Notes: a model not told the origin generated them from the sequence alone. 64,000 nt of DNA from Methanocorpusculum sp. (GCA_017399555.1 JAFQBW010000063.1:1-64000); one strand, 5' to 3'. Positions 35,126 to 43,684 are shown, numbered from the stretch's first letter. A program made the numbers and translations.

Positions 35126-35683
35126 TTAGTTGTATTTTTTGATTTTGATATCAGAAGTAATCGACTCGTCAATCTCGAGCGGGTTTAAATTCTCGATTTT
35201 TCTGATACCGATTCCATGCACCGAAAGGCTTCCGGCAATGGCATACTTCTTGACGACCATACCGACCGCTTCGATATTGTCTCCGACCTTAATCTCCTCA
35301 TCGAGCGGCATGGAACGGAAAACAATCAGAGCACCCGAACCGTCGAAGATCTGGTACTTTGGTCTGCCCATGAACTTACCCTTGACACTCTGGACAACTC
35401 CCTCGACTCTGACCGCCTTTCCCTGCATGTTGAGGTTGACATTCTTGATTCTCATCGGCTTTGCGCCTGCTTCATACTCGGGAAGGAGCTTGATGTACTG
35501 TCCGCCGAGACTGTAACTGCTCACAGCCGGGATGATTAAGAGACACAGACAAAGCGGCAGTCCCCAGTAGATGTAGCTGAAGTCGTTGGTTAAGAAGAAC
35601 GACCAGATAAACAGCAGAACAAAGAAGACAAATACGATGATTACCGCAGGAGATACATGGATTTTCACGCCTTTGATTTTCAT
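35126..35683 (-). CDS. Membrane protein with two N-terminal helices and an OB-fold domain
   Basis: This 185-residue protein has two transmembrane helices in the first 60 residues (AVIIVFVFFVLLFIWSFFL, and LCLCLLIIPAV). A soluble domain follows (VRVEGVVQSVKGKFMGRPKY then QIFDGSGALIVF) that looks like an OB-fold of the tRNA-anticodon/NfeD kind. The function is unknown. The ATG at 35683 is about 34 nt downstream of a strong TATA box. Confidence 0.75.
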   Translation of the reverse strand: MKIKGVKIHVSPAVIIVFVFFVLLFIWSFFLTNDFSYIYWGLPLCLCLLIIPAVSSYSLGGQYIKLLPEYEAGAKPMRIKNVNLNMQGKAVRVEGVVQSVKGKFMGRPKYQIFDGSGALIVFRSMPLDEEIKVGDNIEAVGMVVKKYAIAGSLSVHGIGIRKIENLNPLEIDESITSDIKIKKYN

Positions 35684-35712
35684 AATTCTCTTAATCTATC
35701 AAATGATTCCGA

Positions 35713-35722
35713 TTATATAAAT
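35713..35722 (-). promoter_or_regulatory. TATA box of the OB-fold membrane protein gene
   Basis: On the minus strand ATTTATATAA lies about 35 nt upstream of the ATG at 35683. Confidence 0.6.
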
Positions 35723-35757
35723 AGTTACTTCTTTTACGGCTCTACTTATTTAATTCA

Positions 35758-35993
35758 AGCAGCGCGATAATGCTGCGTTAGCAGCGGAGGAGCGATAAGC
35801 GACGGAGCGACTACACAAAATACCAGTCTCAATTATTTGATTCGTGTGGATTCGCGTGTTCTTTTCTTATAGCCGCGGTTTTGAAAATATGGACACGCGA
35901 ATCTCCGCAAATCAATAATAAACCGTTATCTCATGTGCAGTCACTCCGGTGCTCATCGCACCTTCGCTTGTTACGCGATGCTTTCGCATCGCT
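35758..35993. repeat. Long nested inverted repeat, element E (GC-rich stem outside, GATT module inside)
   Basis: The outer arms 35758-35816 and 35935-35993 pair imperfectly; the right arm reads CTCCGGTGCTCATCGCACC in the middle. The inner arms 35839-35858 and 35894-35913 carry GATTCGTGTGGATTCGCGTG and its near complement. The right end stops 3 nt before the UPF0146 stop codon. Same topology as C and D. Confidence 0.9.
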
Positions 35994-35996
35994 ATT

Positions 35997-36398
35997 TTAT
36001 GGCTGTGACAGCCTTTTCACGTACCTATGCAGCATCACGCCATCCGCATCGATTCTCTCTCCGCCGTTCTGGTACAGCTCGAATCCTAAGTGATACACAA
36101 TCAAATCGCATCCGACCCGTTTTGCAAGAGCAATCAGCGCGGGCACGATTTCCACCCCGGGACGGATGGCGTAGATAACATCCGCATTTTCATAGAGCGA
36201 AAAGTCCGGTTCGACACAGTCGTCGACTACCGCCGGCACATCGGTGTTGTAGGTGTGCACATCCGTGCAGAGCACCGGAATCCCTGCATCCAGCAGAATC
36301 TTTGCGGCAACTGTCTTTCCGCCGAATCCCACCTCCACCGCAGATGTATAGTGGTCTCTGATATAATTTCCAACAGCAGTTTCGATATGGTACATCAT
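35997..36398 (-). CDS. UPF0146 family protein
   Basis: This 133-residue protein has a truncated Rossmann-like start, AVEVGFGGKTVAAKILLDAG, and VLCTDVHTYN, resembling a small SAM-methyltransferase fold. It matches the archaeal UPF0146 family of unknown function. Two adjacent ATGs (36398 and 36395) are possible. It is divergent from archaemetzincin with only 54 nt between, so the two may share a control region. Confidence 0.85.
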   Translation of the reverse strand: MMYHIETAVGNYIRDHYTSAVEVGFGGKTVAAKILLDAGIPVLCTDVHTYNTDVPAVVDDCVEPDFSLYENADVIYAIRPGVEIVPALIALAKRVGCDLIVYHLGFELYQNGGERIDADGVMLHRYVKRLSQP

Positions 36399-36452
36399 GC
36401 AAACTCGTTAAGGTACATTTATGTCCCTTTGCAGAGAAAATATCTATCGATT

Positions 36453-37058
36453 ATGGGGGTACATATTTTCTGGGACTCGCGTGTCCCAATCGGACTCTCG
36501 CGTCCGGTCACTGAAGAACTTTCCGCCGTCCTTGGAGCACCGGTTTCCCGGATAGACAACGGCATCTTCCCCCTCGAAGGATACGACCCTGCACGGTGTC
36601 AGTACGATGCGGTAAAAATTTTAACCAAACTCGATATGTTCCGCAGACGGCGTCCTGACCTCTTCAAACCGCAGGACATGGATGCGGACTTCTTCAACCG
36701 CTACAACCATATTTATGAGAAAGTCCTGCTGATAACGCCGGGAGACCTGTTTGCCCCAAAGACCAGTTTCGTCTACGGTCTGGCGCACTTAAAGCTCGGC
36801 GTTGCGGTTGTTTCCACCTACCGCCTGACAAACGAATTCTACGGAAGACACCCAGACGACAACGCCTTAATCAACCGGATGGTCACCGAAGGCGCTCATG
36901 AAATCGGCCACCTCTACGGCCTCGAGCACTGCGAGAATCCCGCCTGCATCATGTACTGCCCGAACAACTTAGACGACCTCGACCGCAAACGCAAATACTT
37001 CTGCGGAAAGTGCCGGCTCACGCTTGAGTCCCGTATCAGAGGAGGGTTTGAGTATTGA
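36453..37058 (+). CDS. amzA: Archaemetzincin zinc metalloprotease
   Basis: This 201-residue protein has the archaemetzincin active site HEIGHLYGLEH, followed by the family cysteines in CENPACIM and the later CGKC. These give one catalytic zinc and one structural zinc. Substrates of archaemetzincins are poorly defined. The ATG at 36453 gives family length. The gene overlaps the solo cas1-like gene by 4 nt, so both are probably made from one transcript. That pairing is unusual and has no known meaning. Confidence 0.92.
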   Translation: MGVHIFWDSRVPIGLSRPVTEELSAVLGAPVSRIDNGIFPLEGYDPARCQYDAVKILTKLDMFRRRRPDLFKPQDMDADFFNRYNHIYEKVLLITPGDLFAPKTSFVYGLAHLKLGVAVVSTYRLTNEFYGRHPDDNALINRMVTEGAHEIGHLYGLEHCENPACIMYCPNNLDDLDRKRKYFCGKCRLTLESRIRGGFEY

Positions 37059-37972
37059 TTCCCTGGGTTACGGTCTGGGGATATTCCGCTGACATCAGTA
37101 TCCGCGGGCAGACGCTGTTTGTCCGGGAGAAGGGCATGCGGGAAGCGGCGCGCTATCCGCTCGATACGGTCTCGCATCTCCTGATTGCCGGAGATAATAT
37201 TCTGCACACTGCGGTCATCTCGCAGTGCGCCAAACGAAACATCCCGATTTCTTTCTTCGATATCCACGGAAAGCCGGAGGGTTCGCTCTTCTGCAGAGAG
37301 CCGCACCTTTCTGCGGCGCAGGATGCTGTCCCGAAGCATGCCTTCTCCCTCGCGGCGGCAGAGGCGGCGGCGGATTCCCGTATGCGGTTTCTGCATGAGC
37401 TTGCGGAGTCTCACGAGGCACTGTTCTATCAGGGCGAGTTTGATATCCTCGCCCATGCGCGCTCGGAGTTCGAGTATCTGATTACCCTGCCGGAGCTGTC
37501 CCGCGGCTATGCGCTGACGAAGAACATGTATTATGAGATTCTCTCGCGTGTTGTCCCAAAGAGCCTCGGCTACGTCCGCCGCGTGGAAGGCGCCGCCCCC
37601 GACCCGGTAAATGTCCTCTTCTCGCGGGGATATGCGGTTCTCTATGCGACGGTTTCTGCCGCCTGTGCCGGCGCCGGCCTTGACCTGAACAAAGGCTCGC
37701 TCTACGACAAACCGGGAGCCTGCGTCCTTGAGATTATGGAGCCAGCTTTAGTCCCGCTGGTGGACAAAGCCGTCATCAAAACCGCATCATCAGGACTTCT
37801 CAACTCCTTTGCCCGCTCCGCTTCGCGCTGCATCATCCCGGAAGAGGCAGCTGCATTCTTCGCAGACGAACTCTCGCACTCGCTTGACCGAAAAATCATC
37901 GAGGAAAACGTCTGTGCCTATGCAAATGCCGTAGAGGAAGGGGCGGTTGTTTCCTATCACTATCCGGCGTGA
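37055..37972 (+). CDS. Solo Cas1-like protein with altered catalytic residues
   Basis: This 305-residue protein follows the Cas1 layout. It has an N-terminal beta domain (VSHLLIAGDNILHTAVISQC and NIPISFFDIHGKPEGSL) and a helical domain with PDPVNVLFSRGYAVLYA, GLDLNKGSLY and LEIMEPALVPLVD. By eye, the usual catalytic Glu aligns with Tyr152, the His of GFLH with Tyr217 in GSLY, and the Asp of DLMEP with Glu226. Metal-dependent integrase activity is therefore doubtful. The start is TTG at 37055 with GGAGGG at 37041-37046. No cas2, CRISPR array, DNA polymerase or terminal repeats are nearby. Solo Cas1 lineages, including casposases, are known. Confidence 0.85.
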   Translation: MIPWVTVWGYSADISIRGQTLFVREKGMREAARYPLDTVSHLLIAGDNILHTAVISQCAKRNIPISFFDIHGKPEGSLFCREPHLSAAQDAVPKHAFSLAAAEAAADSRMRFLHELAESHEALFYQGEFDILAHARSEFEYLITLPELSRGYALTKNMYYEILSRVVPKSLGYVRRVEGAAPDPVNVLFSRGYAVLYATVSAACAGAGLDLNKGSLYDKPGACVLEIMEPALVPLVDKAVIKTASSGLLNSFARSASRCIIPEEAAAFFADELSHSLDRKIIEENVCAYANAVEEGAVVSYHYPA

Positions 37973-37982
37973 GTGTAAAAAA

Positions 37983-38037
37983 CGCAGATGTACGCTCCTG
38001 GACACCTGCGAAGAATAAAATAAAAAAAGTTTTTTTT
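37983..38037. terminator. Bidirectional terminator between solo cas1 and tyrS
   Basis: CGCAGATGT and ACACCTGCG form a nearly complete 9-bp stem at 37983-38010. A seven-A run (38022-38028) and an eight-T run (38030-38037) follow, so both convergent genes can terminate here. Confidence 0.6.
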
Positions 38038-38050
38038 GAATCTTATCGAT

Positions 38051-39010
38051 TCAGGCTCTGCCCTTATAGCTCTGCACGTATGCGTATGCGTCGGCTAACA
38101 GCTCGATTAACGCATCACCGCAGGCATTCTTTAAGTCCATCGGGTGAACCTTTCCTGCACCGTACGACTCTGCAAGCTCTGCGTAGCTGTGGAACTCTAA
38201 ATCTCCGCCGAACTTTTCCGGTCTGCGGATAGCCACGGTATCCATTCTCGGGAAGATATTGTACTGGAAGATCTGCATAATCGGGTTGCCCTCAATCTCC
38301 GGCGGGCAGAAGGCCTTCTTCATCTTCTTCTTAATCTCCTCCGGAGAGTCTGCAACAGAGACCACATTTCCTTTGGAAGAGGACATCTTCTCACCGTCGA
38401 GACCGTTGACAATCGGCGTGTGGATACATACCGGCGGCTTGTATCCTAAGGACGGCAGGTGCTCACGGGCAAGCATGTGAATCTTTCTCTGGTCAATTCC
38501 GCCGACTGCAGCGTCAACGCCCAAGGTCGGAATGTCGACGACCTGCATAACCGGGTAGACCATCTGGGAAACCATCGGGTTGTCCATGGCGCGGCCAACC
38601 TCATCCATACTGCGGGTGGCACGGTTTAAGGTAATCTCCTGACAGAGGGTTAACACCTCGGTCTGGTACTTTGGCGTCAGCTGAACATCCGTTCCTAAAA
38701 CAAACTCTGCTCCCTTCAGACCGACTGCCTCGATACATGCCTTGTTATAGTCTGCGAGCTCTTTAATCTGCTCGAAGGTTCCTTTTCTGTTCAGATATGC
38801 GTGCAGGTTTGCGATTAAGACCACTACGTCAAACCCTGCATTTTTCATATCCATCAGTTTATTGATGGTCACAAGGTGACCTAAGTGAATCTCGCCGCTT
38901 GGCTCATAGCCGGTATAGACCCGTTTTGTCGGTTTTGCGAGCAGTGCTCTCAGTTCGTCTTCGGTGACGATCTCAGCCGTATTCCGGGTGACGAGTTCGT
39001 ATGCGTCCAT
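38051..39010 (-). CDS. tyrS: Tyrosyl-tRNA synthetase (archaeal)
   Basis: This 319-residue class I synthetase charges tRNA-Tyr. The HIGH motif is GEIHLGHLVTINKL and the KMSKS motif is DGEKMSSSKGNVV. The tyrosine-binding YTGYEPSG and QVVDIPTLGVDAAVGGIDQR are present. It is of the short archaeal/eukaryal type without the bacterial C-terminal S4 domain. It stands alone on the minus strand, convergent with the solo cas1 gene. Confidence 0.96.
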   Translation of the reverse strand: MDAYELVTRNTAEIVTEDELRALLAKPTKRVYTGYEPSGEIHLGHLVTINKLMDMKNAGFDVVVLIANLHAYLNRKGTFEQIKELADYNKACIEAVGLKGAEFVLGTDVQLTPKYQTEVLTLCQEITLNRATRSMDEVGRAMDNPMVSQMVYPVMQVVDIPTLGVDAAVGGIDQRKIHMLAREHLPSLGYKPPVCIHTPIVNGLDGEKMSSSKGNVVSVADSPEEIKKKMKKAFCPPEIEGNPIMQIFQYNIFPRMDTVAIRRPEKFGGDLEFHSYAELAESYGAGKVHPMDLKNACGDALIELLADAYAYVQSYKGRA

Positions 39011-39055
39011 ATGTCATACACGTTAGCAGTAAAAAGAGATAAGGGTAGTGGTATC

Positions 39056-39673
39056 TTATGCCTCAGGACATTCGGCCTGCCCGTGACGGGTTAAGAAGTA
39101 GAAGATTGGCGTGTCTGCAATGGCGATAAGGACCTTGATAATATACTGGCTGAAAATCATGACCAGCAGGTTCGGGACGACACCCACAAAGGCGATGGTG
39201 ATGAAGATGGTCGTGTCGATTAACTGGCTTACGATGGTGACATTATTTCTCATCCACTTCGGCTTGAAGCGTGCTTTGATTCTGTGGAAGACTTCGACAT
39301 CAAAGCTCTGGGCGACTAAGTACGCAATCATAGAGGCGAAGACGAAGCGTGCGGAGCTGCCGAGTGTTGCCGCAAACGATGTCTGGAACTCTGTCATGTA
39401 GGATGCCGGCGGCAGGAAGACTGCAGCGTAGATTAAGACGAGCGAGAAGAGCTGGACGACGAATCCGAGACGGACGAGGAAGTTTGCCTCTTTCTTTCCC
39501 CAGATTTCACTGACAAGGTCGGTGCAGAGGAAGGTTATCGGGTACGCAACAACGGCCGCCGGAATCTCAATCCATCCAATCTGTACGACTTTGGAGGCGA
39601 TAATGTTGGAGATGACCAGAGCTGTTACGAAAAACGCGGTAACGATGGTGAGGTTTCTGGTAGTTTTATACAA
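39056..39673 (-). CDS. YhhQ-family transporter (queuosine-precursor type, COG1738)
   Basis: This about 205-residue membrane protein has five or six hydrophobic helices and the family stretches TALVISNIIASKVV and PITFLCTDLVSEIWGKKEA. Bacterial relatives import queuosine precursors. In an archaeon the product could be salvaged deazapurines for archaeosine, which is inference. The start is uncertain: I use TTG at 39673. The upstream in-frame ATG (39805) lies inside the divergent trmY gene. Confidence 0.78.
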   Translation of the reverse strand: MYKTTRNLTIVTAFFVTALVISNIIASKVVQIGWIEIPAAVVAYPITFLCTDLVSEIWGKKEANFLVRLGFVVQLFSLVLIYAAVFLPPASYMTEFQTSFAATLGSSARFVFASMIAYLVAQSFDVEVFHRIKARFKPKWMRNNVTIVSQLIDTTIFITIAFVGVVPNLLVMIFSQYIIKVLIAIADTPIFYFLTRHGQAECPEA

Positions 39674-39778
39674 AGTGCTTATAGTATTTGTGCTGAAGGG
39701 ATATGATACCTGCCCCTCTTCTGCTCTTCCCCGGTTGCGCTGGCTTAATGAGTAAGCCCGCCCAATATGTATAGAACT

Positions 39779-40351
39779 ATGCTCAGATTCGCAATCGTCG
39801 GTCACAAAGCAACAACCGAACCCACCTTCTCCTTAAACGACATGCCGGGAGGAGCAGGACGGCTGGACATTCTTTGCCGATGCATCAACAGTTCCTTCTT
39901 CTTAAGTCACGACCTGCGCCGCGACGTCGAATGCTACCTCATCTTACAGGGAGGAGAGCCGACAAAAACACTCCGTTTCGCAGGAGAGACCATCCGCTCC
40001 CTAAACCCTGACGAAAGAAGCGCCGGTGCACTCATCAAAAAAGGTCTCACCAAAGAGGCGACCTCCTCCTTCCAGAAGGCCGCAGACGGCATCCACATCA
40101 GAGCAGGCGGCCTTGCCGAACTCTTGGCGGAAATCCCCTTTGCCGTCCTCGATGAAAACGGAGAAGACATCAGAGAAGCAGAAACTCTCCCTGAAAACTT
40201 CCTCTTATCGGATCACATGAACTTCACTGAAGAAGAGATGGAGTTAATCAAAGATCTGCCGAAGTATTCTGTAGGTCCCCGTGTCCTGCACGCAGACCAC
40301 ACCATTACTGTTCTCTTAAACGAATTCGACCGGAGGGCAACCCATGAGTGA
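39779..40351 (+). CDS. trmY: tRNA pseudouridine(54)-N1-methyltransferase TrmY
   Basis: This 190-residue SPOUT-family enzyme methylates pseudouridine-54 of archaeal tRNA to m1-psi54. It starts MLRFAIVGHKATTEPTF and has PGGAGRLDILCRCINSSFFL, typical of TrmY. The C-terminus is the conserved LNEFDRRATHE region. I choose the ATG at 39779 over one 12 nt earlier. It overlaps pus10, which makes the substrate pseudouridine, by 8 nt, so the two act in sequence on the same nucleotide. Confidence 0.95.
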   Translation: MLRFAIVGHKATTEPTFSLNDMPGGAGRLDILCRCINSSFFLSHDLRRDVECYLILQGGEPTKTLRFAGETIRSLNPDERSAGALIKKGLTKEATSSFQKAADGIHIRAGGLAELLAEIPFAVLDENGEDIREAETLPENFLLSDHMNFTEEEMELIKDLPKYSVGPRVLHADHTITVLLNEFDRRATHE

Positions 40352-41591
40352 AGAGATTACCGGCATCCTGGAAAAAGTCCACCAGATTTTAGAGTACGGC
40401 GACATCTGTGACCACTGCTTAGGGCGCCTTTTTGCCAAGCGCTCCTTCGGACTTACCAACGTCGAGCGCGGCCATGCCCTCCGCGTTGCGCACGCACTCG
40501 CCTACAATATTCCATTCAGTGAGTATGAGGAAGGAACCTGCTGGGTCTGCAACGACCTCTTCCTCCAGATACCGTACTGGGCAGAGAAGGCAGCAGAAGC
40601 CGCAGAAGGCATTGAGTACGAGACCTTTGTTATCGGCACCCGTGTGCCGCCGATGATGACCGAGTCCGAGGAGATGCTCTGGTCCGACCTGCATCTTGAA
40701 AACCCGGAGCCGTTAAAGTCCGAAATGAACCGCGAGGTTGGAAAGGCGGTTGCAGCCCTTACCGGCAAGCGCGGAGATCCGAAAAACCCGGAGCTTACCA
40801 TCGTCTTAAACATCGCAGACGACTGTACTGAGCTGCAGATTGCCTCCCTCTACTTCTACGGCAGATACTTAAAACACGTGCGCGGAATCCCACAGACCCA
40901 CTGGGACTGCCGCGCATGCCGCGGAAAAGGCTGTGAGCTGTGCAACTTCACCGGCAAACAATACCCGACATCTGTAGAGGAAGAGATTGCGAAAGTCCCG
41001 GTTGAAATCTTCCAGGCTGACGCTGGAATCCTGCACGGGGCCGGCAGAGAGGATATTGACGCCCTCTGCTACGGTACGGGAAGACCGTTTGTCATGGAGA
41101 TGGCAAACCCGAAAATCAGAACCGCCGACCTTCGCGAGTTAGAGGAGGCTATCAATAAATCCGCGATGCCTGAGGTGGAAGTGCGCCTGGAATCCTGGTC
41201 AAACAAGAAAACTGTGGAAATGCTTAAATCACACAAAGGGCATAAAACATACAGGATTCTGGTTTCAGTAGATGACCGTATCTCTCTGGAAAACATCCAG
41301 AACGCCGTTTCAAAGCTGAATGGGGCTTGGATTGCCCAGCGCACGCCAAATCGCGTCTCGCACAGGCGTGCGGATTTGGTTCGCAAGCGTCAGGTTATCG
41401 GCATCCAGGTTCTTGGAGTGGAAAACGGACTCTACCGGCTCGAAGTGGTCGGTGACAGCGGTCTCTACATCAAAGAACTTATCTCAGGCGATGAGGGCAG
41501 AACAAGCCCGAGTTTGTCTGAAATCCTCGCCGCACCCGCGAAAGTCACTGAGTTGGACGTAGTGCAGGTCGACGGATTATCAAATACATGA
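40344..41591 (+). CDS. pus10: tRNA pseudouridine synthase Pus10
   Basis: This 415-residue enzyme makes pseudouridine at positions 54 and 55 of archaeal tRNA. The N-terminal zinc/THUMP region has DHCLGRLFAKRSFGLTN. Paired cysteines appear in CWVCND and CRACRGKGCELC. The catalytic domain contains GAGREDIDALCYGTGRPFV with the catalytic Asp. A C-terminal VIGIQVLGVENGLYRLEVVG segment is also present. It is coupled to trmY and followed 12 nt later by L21e. Confidence 0.95.
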   Translation: MSEEITGILEKVHQILEYGDICDHCLGRLFAKRSFGLTNVERGHALRVAHALAYNIPFSEYEEGTCWVCNDLFLQIPYWAEKAAEAAEGIEYETFVIGTRVPPMMTESEEMLWSDLHLENPEPLKSEMNREVGKAVAALTGKRGDPKNPELTIVLNIADDCTELQIASLYFYGRYLKHVRGIPQTHWDCRACRGKGCELCNFTGKQYPTSVEEEIAKVPVEIFQADAGILHGAGREDIDALCYGTGRPFVMEMANPKIRTADLRELEEAINKSAMPEVEVRLESWSNKKTVEMLKSHKGHKTYRILVSVDDRISLENIQNAVSKLNGAWIAQRTPNRVSHRRADLVRKRQVIGIQVLGVENGLYRLEVVGDSGLYIKELISGDEGRTSPSLSEILAAPAKVTELDVVQVDGLSNT

Positions 41592-41603
41592 GAGTGATTA
41601 AAA

Positions 41604-41900
41604 ATGGCAAAACACAACGGAATTAAGAAAAGAACAAGATATAAGCTGCAGAAAACCCTCCGTACCCGCGGAATGCCGAATGTAACCAAATGCATCCAGC
41701 ACTTCGAAGAGGGACAGAAGGTCCACATCGTTCTCGACTCCAGCGTCCAGAAGGGACAGCCGCACCCGAGATTCCACGGCAAGACCGGAACCATCGTTGG
41801 TCAGAGAGGAAGAGCATGGCTCCTTCAGATTAAGGACGGAAAGGCAACCAAGACCGTTATTGCCAGACCGCAGCACCTTACTGCACAGAAATATAATTAA
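41604..41900 (+). CDS. rpl21e: Ribosomal protein L21e
   Basis: This 98-residue large-subunit protein contains NGIKKRTRYKLQKTLRTRG and GQPHPRFHGKTGTIVGQRG, both diagnostic of L21e. It starts the conserved euryarchaeal cluster L21e-rpoF-DUF655-ksgA-hemK. The start codon ATG lies 12 nt after the pus10 stop. Confidence 0.96.
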   Translation: MAKHNGIKKRTRYKLQKTLRTRGMPNVTKCIQHFEEGQKVHIVLDSSVQKGQPHPRFHGKTGTIVGQRGRAWLLQIKDGKATKTVIARPQHLTAQKYN

Positions 41901-41939
41901 ACCCCCAATACTTATTTTACATTACTTTTGGAGGTCGGC

Positions 41940-42311
41940 ATGAAAGTTAAGAAAATTATTCAGGAAGAAATGATGACACTGCCTGAGCTCCGCGAAGAGC
42001 TTATTGCTATCCGCGACCAGAGAGCCGGCGGTCTTGAGGAGACGGAAGGTGCTGTCCGCACACTGTCTTACGAACTGCGTAAAAGCATCGACCATGCCGA
42101 CACCCTTGGTAAATGCAGTGTCGAAACCGCAAAAGCACTCTACGATGAGCTTGCAGGTCTGGAGAAGATTACTCCGACAATTGCCTCCCGCATTGTCAAC
42201 ATCATGCCGGCAAGCCGCGAGGAAATCCGTGCAATCTATGCAAAAGAGCGATTCGCCCTTGTAACCGAGGACGTGGATCAGATCTTAGACATTCTTCGCA
42301 AGTACGAGTGA
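41940..42311 (+). CDS. rpoF: RNA polymerase subunit F (Rpo4/Rpb4-like)
   Basis: This 123-residue protein is the archaeal homologue of eukaryotic Rpb4 and forms the RNA polymerase stalk with subunit E. The pattern TLPELREELIAIRDQ and the C-terminal ITPTIASRIVNIMPASREEI (HRDC-like) are typical. The ATG at 41940 is preceded by GGAGG; an in-frame ATG 12 nt upstream precludes that site. Its place next to L21e is conserved. Confidence 0.92.
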   Translation: MKVKKIIQEEMMTLPELREELIAIRDQRAGGLEETEGAVRTLSYELRKSIDHADTLGKCSVETAKALYDELAGLEKITPTIASRIVNIMPASREEIRAIYAKERFALVTEDVDQILDILRKYE

Positions 42312-42321
42312 GGGAGGAGTT

Positions 42322-42900
42322 ATGCCCCCGAAAACAGAAAGAACTGACAAGAAGGAAGTGGAGGCTATTGTGCTTGATTATCTCCAGTGGGGATATGCAG
42401 GCGACAAGCGTCCGTTAAATCAGCGCGAGCCGATTATTCTCGCGGTGGGTACCGATCAGTTCAAGCTCCTGGAACTTATTGCAAAGAAGGACAAGGCAAT
42501 CAATCTCCACGACACCGTATACATTGGTGACGGCGAGAGAAAGGTTGTCGAGCGCGTAAAGCGCCGTGTCTCCTTTGCCGAGCTGACCCCGACTGCCAAG
42601 GGTGAACTTGAGCCGGCGGTTGCCGAAATTATTGCGGCGTCCGAGGAACGGTTCGTGGAGTTCTACAATACGGCAGTTCCGGTCAGTTTGAAGATGCATA
42701 TGCTCAATCTTCTCCCTGGGTTCGGCAAGAAGACGTTAACCGACACGCTTGCCGAGCGTGAAAAGAAGCCGTTTGAAAGCTTTGCCGACATTAAGGCACG
42801 GGTAAAGACTCTCCAGAAGCCGGAGAAGTTCATCCTTGAGCGGATTATGCTTGAGCTGGAAAATCCCGAAGAGAAGTACCATCTCTTCACTTCAAAATAA
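42322..42900 (+). CDS. DUF655 protein (OB-fold plus helix-hairpin-helix)
   Basis: This 192-residue protein matches archaeal DUF655. Its first half is beta-rich (IILAVGTDQFKLLELIAK). The second half contains a helix-hairpin-helix (MLNLLPGFGKKTLTDTLAER) likely to bind RNA or DNA. Function is unknown. It lies 10 nt after rpoF, with a GGGAGGAGTT ribosome site, and before ksgA in the usual cluster. Confidence 0.9.
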   Translation: MPPKTERTDKKEVEAIVLDYLQWGYAGDKRPLNQREPIILAVGTDQFKLLELIAKKDKAINLHDTVYIGDGERKVVERVKRRVSFAELTPTAKGELEPAVAEIIAASEERFVEFYNTAVPVSLKMHMLNLLPGFGKKTLTDTLAEREKKPFESFADIKARVKTLQKPEKFILERIMLELENPEEKYHLFTSK

Positions 42901-42907
42901 CTTTTTT

Positions 42908-43684
42908 ATGAGAGCTCCCAACGATCAGCATTTCCTGGTTGATGATTATGCCGTAGAACAGATTGCTGATGCTGTGCCGGTCTTTGACCGTGCCGTTCTG
43001 GAAATCGGTCCGGGTGGCGGTGTTCTGACGTCTGCACTTTTAGAGCGCGGTGCGCATGTGCGGGCGGTCGAGCTTGACACCAAGCTTCTGCCGAATCTGG
43101 AACGCCGTTTCTCCGCTGAGCTTGCGAGCGGGGATTTGACGATTACCGTCGGCGATGCATCCAAGGTCCAGCTTCCGGAGTTTGATCTGGTTGTGGCAAA
43201 TCTGCCGTACTCGATTTCTTCGAAGATTACCTTCCGTCTGCTGGAAGCGGGCTTCGAGAAGGCGGTTTTGATGTATCAGCTGGAGTTTGCAAAGCGCCTT
43301 GCAGCCGCTCCCGGAAACGGAGACTACGGACGCCTTTCTGTAATGACGCAGGCGTTGGCGGATGTGGAATTCCTGCTGGAGCTTCCTCCCGAGTCGTTCA
43401 ACCCGCCGCCGGAGGTCTGGTCCGCGGTGGTTGTGTTAACGCCGCGTGCTCCGCCGGTTCCAATCGCAAACCAGAAGGTATTCTCCGATGTGGTTCGCGA
43501 GGCGTTCTCCCACCGGAGAAAGACGCTGTCCAACTGTCTCAAAGGCCTCTCTTCCCTCTACGGAAAGGAAAAGACCGCGGAGTTTCTGGCATCCCTTCCC
43601 AAAGACCTCCTGCAGAAGCGGCCTGAGGTCTTGTCGGTTGCGGAGTTTATCGAGCTTTCCAATTCCTTTGCGGCACGCCTATGA
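42908..43684 (+). CDS. ksgA: 16S rRNA dimethyladenosine transferase KsgA/Dim1
   Basis: This 258-residue SAM-dependent enzyme dimethylates two adenines near the 3' end of 16S rRNA during small-subunit assembly. Motifs are QHFLVDDYAVEQIADAV, the SAM site EIGPGGGVLTSALL and the catalytic NLPYSISSKI. The ATG at 42908 follows directly after DUF655. It overlaps the next methyltransferase gene by 4 nt. Confidence 0.95.
   Translation: MRAPNDQHFLVDDYAVEQIADAVPVFDRAVLEIGPGGGVLTSALLERGAHVRAVELDTKLLPNLERRFSAELASGDLTITVGDASKVQLPEFDLVVANLPYSISSKITFRLLEAGFEKAVLMYQLEFAKRLAAAPGNGDYGRLSVMTQALADVEFLLELPPESFNPPPEVWSAVVVLTPRAPPVPIANQKVFSDVVREAFSHRRKTLSNCLKGLSSLYGKEKTAEFLASLPKDLLQKRPEVLSVAEFIELSNSFAARL

Larger units (their letters stand above)
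35684..35996. other. Intergenic region holding the OB-fold gene promoter and repeat element E
   Basis: These 313 bases contain the TATA box of the minus-strand membrane gene (35713-35722) and then element E. No gene is seen. Confidence 0.75.

Noticed and set aside
37000-38050. A CRISPR-Cas locus or casposon around the Cas1-like gene
   Set aside because: No direct-repeat array, no cas2 or other cas gene, no family B polymerase and no terminal inverted repeats are seen within several kilobases. The neighbours are ordinary chromosomal genes.
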